A stretch of DNA of 64,000 nt, taken from the NCBI GenBank assembly GCA_030068145.1, contig JAPJBO010000305.1, positions 124,001 through 188,000 on the forward strand, read 5' to 3'. The translations under genes were made by a program, and so were the position numbers. The number at the start of each line of letters is the position of its first letter. The stretch's first letter is position 1. A model generated the notes under the pieces. The model was not told the DNA's origin. It saw only the letters and a program-made list of their open reading frames with translations, and made no database searches. This stretch comes from Diplonema papillatum (Eukaryota; Euglenozoa; Diplonemea; Diplonemida; Diplonemidae). Below, piece by piece: positions 58,101-64,000 of the stretch.

Positions 58101-59238
58101 CGGCACCAGCCCACACGGCTCCGACGACTCTCGCTACGAGTTTCCCGTCCAGCTCGAGCCCCAGGCGACGTGCGGCGCGGCCGACCCGACGGGTAAAGCA
58201 GTGCAAGTGATCGTGCCGCCTGTGGCGGACGTCCCCGAGGTGCGGGGGTACGTCCGCCTGCGCTGCGCGGAGCGGAACGAGTCCGTACTCGAAGAAGTCC
58301 GGCGGGGGTTGCTCGGGGATTGCAACGGGGCGCCGAGCAGGAGGATGGCCGCTGTGATGATGAAGGTCCTGGGCCGGGACCAGCACCTCGCCGGCAGCGT
58401 GATGCAGGAGGTCTTCCGCTGCGCGGGTTGGTACCCGGAGCGGCGAGGGAAAAGGAGCAGGAAATCGCCACTGCTCCGGGGGGCAAGGAGGAGCTCCCTG
58501 TCTTCACGCGCCTCGCGGACGTCCAGGGGGCGCCGGTCGCAGGCTTCGGCGAGCAGCCGCGGGAGTGACGTCAACCCCGCTCTCGTCATCGATACGCTGC
58601 CGTCGCCGGCCTCGGACACGTGCACCACGACGCTCCTCCCTGCCGCGCACGCGCGGAAGGACTCGCACTGGCAAGTCGAAGCCAAACGACGGGCGGCCCA
58701 CGAACGCCGGAAACATGCGGTGGCAGGGCTCTCGAGGGGCTGCACCCCAACTGCCGCCCCGGGGGTTGCGGAGCCGGTGGAGCTGGGCGATGCGGGCTGT
58801 CGGGTCGCGCGTGGATTCGGATGGAAAAGGGCAGCAGAGCCGTCAGCGCAAGCGCTGGACAACGTCATTAGTCTGCGCCCGACGAAGTTCAAGACCGTCG
58901 AGGACGATGCCTTTCACAGGTTGACGGTCCGGCGGGCCCGCGCGGTGCAGAGAAAGCCTTTGGGGTACGACAAACGCTCGCGCGACCCCCGGAAGCCCCG
59001 TGCCCAAGATACCGATGCGACCGCGCTGGCGCCGCGGGCGCCAGAGCCGCCTGCTGCCGACGCCCGGCGGCCGAAGCGGCCGGCGTCCGCGAACCCACGG
59101 CGCAGAGCGCCGGCTTCCGGTCTGCAGGGCCCTCCGCCGCGGTGCTACCTTCTCGAAGAAGCTTGCGGATTGGTGAGCATCCCGGACACGGCGGCGCTGC
59201 GCCGACCCCCTCCTCGCATGTGGGATAAACGGCTGTAG
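55180..59238 (+). CDS. large EF-hand / WD40-repeat protein
   Basis: 1352 aa, intron-less. The start is the ATG at 55180 (MASSGLWLEENLESL). One EF-hand-like loop (DTDCSGRVPWSD, 59-70) has canonical positions 1, 3, 5, 6 and 12, so Ca2+ binding is plausible. Beta-propeller repeats follow over roughly 150-1000: GSLLASGDKLGRVYVW, HKDIVSAIAF...LFSGSYDCTV, VTAVKNPRSSYELVTADGTG LIKLWDLRTLQ, ALFHASTVTILTWTARSLRT, GVPSCVSYVHSKQWVLVGTF, and MAVASTVGDISFW. Gly-rich inserts interrupt the blades. The last ~300 residues are basic, disordered and Arg/Pro-rich (SRASRTSRGRR). EF-hand plus WD40 order is seen in WD-repeat proteins linked to cilia and flagella, so an axonemal or scaffold role is possible but unproven. 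A faint copy of its 3' end lies downstream. Confidence 0.8.
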   Translation: MASSGLWLEENLESLRKAFGGGDVARAEFLRRERRCRGADAAAWGAWNTELDSCFEWGDTDCSGRVPWSDITDSLTRTAVDPAQKVRSWLGLRLSPASLAPPPAVMCLTKPVFHLPGLGLLTRTNPNSGIGDSWGSMIVDPFNQWNIQAYIPTRRIADAAYMQRRGLLAIASEELSLVFFDTTRLSYPTPSKLSTGRLDCYSLSRPAAAGQDERADPPPNVFVHPQILERRKILKRGAAGGRGAAAAPEAVDRFFAPCTFPVKAAVPTLSTHGVLAADRSGSLLASGDKLGRVYVWSLAGGKGTHPGFSSGAGHSHHKDIVSAIAFGGAGCASSPVCSGDGGEPPCPPPPSHLFSGSYDCTVASHDLAKQQFARLAMAPERVACLEWVDRFKLVLVGGFRGSVFAYSLDTPRSPPFSLQDPVNPHTSAVTAVKNPRSSYELVTADGTGLIKLWDLRTLQCVQSLFTLFDARHGYQVPGTGQPGLGGDGGSTGERGGNDALVLGTPSFAASRVRTTHPGGAGRAGGKDAGGGAGGAGGNDPPKCVLVPVVPSLSGLVIEEAALPPGLREPGDSDQCPPCIAASVLAVGTTIVAYRQAARTIRKAADEEPIKGALFHASTVTILTWTARSLRTWHAPTGLCLTLGINPFDTLLEPDEEITCVAADDGWGVPSKWCLVGTSRATVKKVHVLFHTLLDGCAGLVGVPSCVSYVHSKQWVLVGTFNGFVAALHNFELIAAVNVKPSPQAFPARVDPPSPKGSLAAFAVEDPDAVVCWADGVVPTGLTVAFARRFAVICLASRQCTVVPLRFADAQFAVTCVQPLSPLPLMAVASTVGDISFWTICKRSRMTARWPPTMLGGGERVAVMAYSEALCILYCGDETGKLAGFSTAAIVRLVSPGDSPLAHVGNTRDPMASITAIRVVTHNDVVLVCSNQSVSLWSGTLVLLGFLSLNRTRAPPSCAWPPEGLPGAPAAPFAGGTSPHGSDDSRYEFPVQLEPQATCGAADPTGKAVQVIVPPVADVPEVRGYVRLRCAERNESVLEEVRRGLLGDCNGAPSRRMAAVMMKVLGRDQHLAGSVMQEVFRCAGWYPERRGKRSRKSPLLRGARRSSLSSRASRTSRGRRSQASASSRGSDVNPALVIDTLPSPASDTCTTTLLPAAHARKDSHWQVEAKRRAAHERRKHAVAGLSRGCTPTAAPGVAEPVELGDAGCRVARGFGWKRAAEPSAQALDNVISLRPTKFKTVEDDAFHRLTVRRARAVQRKPLGYDKRSRDPRKPRAQDTDATALAPRAPEPPAADARRPKRPASANPRRRAPASGLQGPPPRCYLLEEACGLVSIPDTAALRRPPPRMWDKRL

Positions 59239-59298
59239 TAGAGACGTTATGAAGAAGGACCTTCAGGCTGGATGAAGTGATCACACCGCCGCGAAGCA

Positions 59299-59390
59299 CC
59301 GGCGTCTGTCTGCAGAACTCCCCCGAGATGAAAGCTCGCGGACTTGTGCATCCCGGTCACCATACTGCTGCTCCGAGATCGTTCAGCTGG
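59299..59390 (+). pseudogene. faint decayed copy of the WD40 gene 3' end
   Basis: Aligns with gene positions about 59112-59207. The gene has ccgg..ttccggtctgcagggc, aagcttgcggattggtg and catcccggacac; the copy has ccggcgtctgtctgcagaac, aagctcgcggacttgtg and catcccggtcac. By eye about 80 percent over the best 35 bases, with gaps elsewhere. No coding frame. Weaker than the other examples but in the expected place and orientation. Confidence 0.55.
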
Positions 59391-60803
59391 AGCACTGCAC
59401 AATACGTCTCCCCTAGAATGCGCAACACCATTTCCATTTCCACGGCGTGCCAAACAGCAATGCGGCAGGAGCACACACTCGCCGACCACGCGTAGATCGG
59501 AAGCCCTGAGCGCCCCGAATACCCGCCCCGGAAGTCGTACAGTGCTTGGAAGCTCCCGGTTTTGGGGCGCGCTGTAGGTGCACCGTTCCATCCTTTTTAA
59601 AACTGAAACCGTCTCGAAAGCACCGGACTCAGAGCCTAACCTAATCAAGCTGACCACCTGCGACCCTAGCTCCCCCTCAGATGGGATCGGAACTTGCCGT
59701 CTCTTCCGAGTCGGCGCCTGTACTGAGTACCCGTCTTGCCACATCCACGTGCACTGAGCCTTCCCTTGTATTTACCAAATCCGCAAGACAAGATTCGCTG
59801 TGCGCACCGGTAGCATTCACCGACGACGGTAGTCGCCAAGCCACTATTACGAGTCGGATGTCCAATGCGAAGAGATGTGCCTAAGTGAAGAACAACGGGT
59901 CGTCACGCTAAGGCGTGGCACGGTCAACAAAGGAGCACAGAGCGAACGGGGTGGTGGCGTGGCAACTTAGACTCAAGCATTGCATGCTGGAAATTGATGT
60001 TCTTGCCTCGGAGCGATATCGCTATATTTTTTACCGAATATGAAATGGCGGAGGAAATGAAAAGCTCGTCGCCACAAATATTTTTTTGCGTCCTGAGTCC
60101 AGCTTTAAGCAAAAAAGGATCAGGCACTGCGTTCAACGGTCAGTCACCTCGTTACACCTACTACACGACAGGCGGGGGAGTCGGGAGGGGGGAAAGCGAG
60201 CGGCCGACAAGGACCCTGGAGGTGGGAGATCAGGCACCAACCCCGCCCCTGGGCCTCACGCGGCCGAGCTCGTCCTCACACGAAGGTACCGAACCACAAG
60301 TGTTTCGGAGCGTCCTTGGCGGAACCACCCACTCCAGGGACGCGTCTCTTGAGTCCCGTCCCAGAACAACTGTTCAAGCACCCACCGGCCGTGGCTGATA
60401 AGCAAGTGTTCTTCAGCAATAGCAACAATCCAACCAAACCAACGGGGAGGGCGGGGACCGGGAAGAGAGCACAACAGCTCCTCCCACACCACCCTCCCAT
60501 TCCGTTGAGCGTCCGTGTCTCACAGCTTGGTGTGAGAGAACCGTGTGCGCGGTACAGGCAAATACTACGCCTCTCTGTTTTTTGATACCTGCTTACCCAA
60601 GGGCATCTCGGGAATATTACAAATCTGTTCTCACTGCTGTGAGAGCCGGCTCGCAAACGGATACCATCCGAAAAGAAGCCGAGGCGTCTTGTTTTTTTTG
60701 AACATTCCGCGTTCGAAGGGGGGGTGCGTGTATTATCGTGGGATTTTCTGCGAGTGCCGGCCTTCGCACGGACAACCCGCGGCCTGCTGGTCGCGGGTGA
60801 GTC
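59391..60803. other. spacer upstream of the TRP channel
   Basis: A dispersed repeat at 60027-60147 (ggaggaaatgaaaagctcgt, gcgtcctgagtccagcttta, gatcaggcactgcgttcaac) matches the start of the methyltransferase intron. Other open frames (59681-59884, 59994-60398, 60316-60585) lack domains. Confidence 0.4.
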
Positions 60804-63587
60804 GTGGCGATGATGGACTTTTTGGAGCAGTTGGTGGTGTCATGCGGGAGCCTGGGACGGTCGAAGGGAGTAGGCGACAAGGCGGTTGCCAGCGAGCTCG
60901 GCATGCAAGTGATCCACTGGGAAAGGGAGGGCGTGATGGACATTTTCCGCGAGACGTCGGAGGCTGCTGCCGTGAACAAGCTCAAGGATTTGATAAAGCG
61001 CAAGCCTTCTCTCATCAGCCAAACGGACCCCAGCAGAGACAACGTGGGTGCGGCCCTGCTACACTGGGCTGTCATTCACAGGGGTGTGTTCCAGACGAAA
61101 AGCTCAGCGGCAGTCGTCGACTACCTGATACGGGAGGCTTCCGTCATCGACGTCATGTACAAACAGCCGCGCAAGTCTCTCGGCATCTTCGACGGAGAGT
61201 CTGCTCTGCACCTGGCAGTCGCCTTCAACGACAAGAAGCTCATCAAGCAGCTTTTGCGGTCGAACGCGAACCCCACCATGCGCGCCGTTGGCACTTTTTT
61301 CCAGCCAAGCGGACCTTGCTACTTTGGGGAGTACCCTTTGTCCTTCGCAGTTGCCTGTGGCAACGTCGAACTCGCGGAGATTCTATGCGCCGGGGGGAGG
61401 GGGAAACATTTGCTCCCGTTGAAGGATTCCTTCGGAAACACCGCGTTGCACATCGGGGCGATTCACAGGAGGCAGGAATTTTTTGATTGGCTGCTCGTTC
61501 GCCTGGAAAACACGGAGGGCATTCAGATCGACCGGCAGACGGCTCTACGGCAGCAGGGCGCCTGTGGACTGACGCCTCTGGGACTGGCGACAGTGTACGC
61601 GTCTGTTGACAATGGGGGGATGTTCGATTTCATCTTGTCGAGGATGAGTCGCGTTGAATGGACCTTCGGACGAGTGTCGTGCACGAGTGTGCCACTCGAC
61701 CAGCTGGACACGATCCCGCTCGACCCATTGCACCCCAGGCACGTATCGATTCTGTCCCTTGTCCTCTGTCGCAGGATCTATTCCCTGTCCACGCACCCTC
61801 ACCTCGTCGGTGTCATGGAGGCTAAATGGGAGCAATTCGCTGCTTTCGCTTTCTTCGTCGCGTTCGTCCTCCACGTAGGAAGGCTCGTCGTTGTCACCAG
61901 CCTAGCCATTTACTACCGCCACTACCTCTACGAGCTCGAGGTCAGCAAGCGCGACAACGTGCCCCGCCCCAGCGGCGGGAATGTGGCGGCGCTGATCAGC
62001 CTGGAATGGTGGAATTTTGTGGACTCCACCATCCAGTGCGTGCTGGTGTTCATCGACTGCTACGCCGGCTACCTCGAGGACGTGACGCAGAAGGAGGTCA
62101 TCCGAAAGAGCACGGAGGCGAACCGGCACAAAAAGCTGCCCCCGGTGCTCCGGTCGATCCCGGACGGCGACCAGGTTTTCCGGGACCTGATCGCGCGCAA
62201 CAGCTTCTCGAACCACGCGAAGAAGTCGGACAAGGTCACCTCGTGGCTTTCGGCGCACGTTCCGCTGTCAGAGTACGACTTCTTCGCGTGGATCGGGCAG
62301 GTCTTGTCCATTTTCCACGTGGTTCTGTTCTACGTTGATGGGAAAGATCCCCAGGCGTTGACCACCGGCGTGCTCTCCATCGCATTGCTCTCGTACTGGA
62401 TGTCGTCACTGAAGTTCACCGCGTTTTCGAAGGAACTCGGCATGCTGACGACCATCATCTTCCGCACCGTCAAGACCGATGTCACTTCATTCCTCGCTAT
62501 TTTTTCGATTTTCTTGGTCGGGTTCGCAACCGCGCTGCACATCATGGGGACGTCCGAGTCGTATTCGGCAACGCTCGACCGACTGGTCAAGACAGCCCTC
62601 GCCGACACGGGGTCGTTCCCCGACTGGGGATCGACGCCGGAGCACAACTTGAGCTGGCTTTCGTACTTTTTGCACCTCTGGTTCGCGATCTGCTCGCTGG
62701 TCATTCTACTGAACCTGCTGATTTCGATCTTCTCCTGCACCTTCTCCTCGGTGCAGGACGAATCCGAGAGGGAGTGGCGACTCGCCAAAGGCCGAGTCAC
62801 GCTGCTGCTCGAGCGCCGGATCAAGCTTTTGCTGCCGTGCATGATGCACCGGATGCGGGTCAATCACTTTTCAGAGTTCGTTTCGGAGTCGGAATCGGAT
62901 AAGCACCGGTACGTGTTCGTGACCGAAGCGGAGGACGACCGGATGAACGAAGAAGAAACGATGCGAGTCGCCGTGAAGGGCGCGCTCGAAGATCTCCTGC
63001 GAGACGGCGAGGAGAACCAGGAGCAGCAAGAGGGCAACGAGCTGGAAGAGCTCACGTTTCAGAACCTCGCGATGAGTGAGCAACCGGAGGAAGTTCTTCC
63101 CGAAGACGCGCCGTCCGCCGATGGAGTCGAGCTGCGTGACATCGTCGTCCACGAGCCCATCCTCGACCCCGTCTCGATTTCATCACCCCGAGAGGCGAGC
63201 GACCTTGCCGCCCACACCCGCGCTCTGCTCAAATCGCACGACAACCCGCTGACCACGGTACTGAGCGACAAGTTCGAGGCCAGCGGCAGCGCGTGCGAAG
63301 AAATTGGTCTTCTCCGCTGGTCGCCTCGCCCGCTCGACCAAACGCGGCCTCCCGTAGGAAACGTGTTCGACGACGTTGCCGGCCCACAGGCGTGGGAACG
63401 CTTCGTCACTGTCGTGTCTTCCGAGCTCGGTAGCATTGCCGGTCTCGTTGAGTTGAGCTCCGATGAAATTAAGCAGGTGGTCCATGCTTTTCTGCAGGCG
63501 ACGACATCGCCTTTTGACAAGGAGCGGTGTTTCAGATCATTATCGTCGTGGGTCGACATTCAGCGCGAGCAGTCTCTTCCTACCTGA
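60804..63587 (+). CDS. ankyrin-repeat TRP-like cation channel (TRPV type)
   Basis: 927 aa, intron-less. Starts MAMMDFLEQL; the second or third Met is equally possible. Ankyrin repeats occupy about 75-290 (GAALLHWAVIHRG, GESALHLAVAFNDKKLIKQL, YPLSFAVACGNVELAEIL, GNTALHIGAIHRR, LTPLGLATVYAS). Six hydrophobic segments follow: S1 ~345-372 (FAAFAFFVAFVLHVG), S2 ~401-422, S3 ~491-512, S4 ~516-537, S5 ~562-582 (FLAIFSIFLVGFATALHIMG) and S6 ~615-642 (FAICSLVILLNLLISIFS). A pore loop lies between S5 and S6 (VKTALADTGSFPDWG). The EREWRLAKGR after S6 resembles a TRP box. The C-terminal ~270 residues are acidic (MNEEETMRVAV, EEVLPEDAP) and probably disordered. By family it would pass cations in response to stretch, heat or ligands, in plasma or ciliary membrane. 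Gating cannot be inferred. The 3' end is duplicated downstream. Confidence 0.83.
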   Translation: MAMMDFLEQLVVSCGSLGRSKGVGDKAVASELGMQVIHWEREGVMDIFRETSEAAAVNKLKDLIKRKPSLISQTDPSRDNVGAALLHWAVIHRGVFQTKSSAAVVDYLIREASVIDVMYKQPRKSLGIFDGESALHLAVAFNDKKLIKQLLRSNANPTMRAVGTFFQPSGPCYFGEYPLSFAVACGNVELAEILCAGGRGKHLLPLKDSFGNTALHIGAIHRRQEFFDWLLVRLENTEGIQIDRQTALRQQGACGLTPLGLATVYASVDNGGMFDFILSRMSRVEWTFGRVSCTSVPLDQLDTIPLDPLHPRHVSILSLVLCRRIYSLSTHPHLVGVMEAKWEQFAAFAFFVAFVLHVGRLVVVTSLAIYYRHYLYELEVSKRDNVPRPSGGNVAALISLEWWNFVDSTIQCVLVFIDCYAGYLEDVTQKEVIRKSTEANRHKKLPPVLRSIPDGDQVFRDLIARNSFSNHAKKSDKVTSWLSAHVPLSEYDFFAWIGQVLSIFHVVLFYVDGKDPQALTTGVLSIALLSYWMSSLKFTAFSKELGMLTTIIFRTVKTDVTSFLAIFSIFLVGFATALHIMGTSESYSATLDRLVKTALADTGSFPDWGSTPEHNLSWLSYFLHLWFAICSLVILLNLLISIFSCTFSSVQDESEREWRLAKGRVTLLLERRIKLLLPCMMHRMRVNHFSEFVSESESDKHRYVFVTEAEDDRMNEEETMRVAVKGALEDLLRDGEENQEQQEGNELEELTFQNLAMSEQPEEVLPEDAPSADGVELRDIVVHEPILDPVSISSPREASDLAAHTRALLKSHDNPLTTVLSDKFEASGSACEEIGLLRWSPRPLDQTRPPVGNVFDDVAGPQAWERFVTVVSSELGSIAGLVELSSDEIKQVVHAFLQATTSPFDKERCFRSLSSWVDIQREQSLPT

Positions 63588-63600
63588 CCTCGCCGGCGAC

Positions 63601-63757
63601 TTCCGGCCTCGCAGAGTTAGGTTCCGATGAAATGTGAGGCAGGTGGCAGACTTTCCGACAGGCGACATTGTCGGCCTAGCGGAGTGTCAGAGTTCGAACA
63701 TCGTAACCAGGGATCTCGAGCACTCTCTTCCTACCTGTTCAGTGCCTGTGACGGTCT
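63601..63757 (+). pseudogene. decayed tandem copy of the TRP gene 3' end
   Basis: Corresponds to gene positions about 63438-63595: ggttccgatgaaatgtgagg caggtgg versus agctccgatgaaattaagcaggtgg; acaggcgacattgtcg versus gcaggcgacgacatcg; gagcactctcttcctacctg versus gagcagtctcttcctacctg. A TGA falls in the copy at gatgaaatgtgagg. It starts ~14 bp after the real stop region. Confidence 0.85.
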
Positions 63758-64000
63758 CGCAAGCGTACTCAAGTTGGAACGTCCCGGTCTTTCTAGCGCG
63801 TTTGCGTGCCCCGAAAGGTCGTCGGATACAGATCTCGTGTCTATCGCACCGGGAGGGTGCTGCTTAGAAAGAAGCGGCGGTTCTTCTTGTTGACGAAGGG
63901 TCAAGCCTGCAGATTACCCCCCGAGTGCGAGCGAGAAAAAAAGGTATCGTAGCTCGTAAAACAACGCGTTTCGTTCGAAGGGAGATTCCGACCAGGATGT
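63758..64000. other. window end, no gene seen
   Basis: Unassigned sequence after the TRP copy. Short open frames only. A further very decayed TRP copy (ggtctcgcaagcg at 63754) is possible but not supported. Confidence 0.3.

Overview
This is eukaryotic nuclear DNA, most likely from a large, repeat-rich genome of a free-living protist. It carries calreticulin, an actin-related protein, a TRP-like channel, spliced genes with GT-AG introns, a LINE fragment, TIR elements and a tRNA-derived repeat. Every supported host gene lies on the + strand over 64 kb, and the large genes are intron-less or intron-poor. One-way gene order is typical of dinoflagellates and Euglenozoa (kinetoplastids, diplonemids, euglenids). 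I could not find a spliced-leader sequence, so I leave the phylum open.

Layout: calreticulin (125-1261); transposon debris, a tRNA-like SINE head, minisatellites and a TIR element (2.1-6.0 kb); a DPY-30/RIIa-type PP2C phosphatase in four exons whose first intron holds a ~4.6-kb 51-bp minisatellite (6188-13035); a small ORF (13423-13632); repeat-rich spacer with a MITE (13.7-17.7 kb); an SPX-choline/ethanolamine kinase fusion (17938-19668); repeat-rich spacer (19.7-26.2 kb); a divergent actin-related protein (26212-27351); a seven-exon CCCH protein with His-rich and polyGln tracts (28627-~33322); a LINE RNase H fragment inserted in another repeat (34.4-35.8 kb); a - strand CCCH retroelement-like ORF; a second CCCH gene (39319-40206); a two-exon SAM methyltransferase with a C-terminal membrane anchor (42630-45034); an OB-fold/RluA-type pseudouridine synthase (46241-49048); a four-exon short MTHFR (50488-52617); an EF-hand/WD40 protein (55180-59238); and an ankyrin/TRP-like channel (60804-63587).

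The most striking pattern is not a gene. Six of the genes are followed directly, on the same strand, by decayed tandem copies of their own 3' ends (last codons plus following non-coding DNA). They are the small ORF at 13.4 kb, the actin-related protein, the second CCCH gene, the pseudouridine synthase, the WD40 gene and the TRP channel. Copies range from nearly intact (pseudouridine synthase) to barely recognisable (WD40), so the process looks recurrent. I saw no matching copies of 5' ends.

A second pattern is the intron signature. Thirteen inferred 5' splice sites follow GT-N-T-G-C rather than the usual GTRAGT, and the acceptors are AC-rich (acacacag) rather than pyrimidine-rich. A third is a set of about ten short dispersed repeat families in introns and spacers. 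The genes do not form one pathway. Several touch signalling or membrane lipids (SPX-kinase, PP2C, TRP channel), but I infer no joint function.
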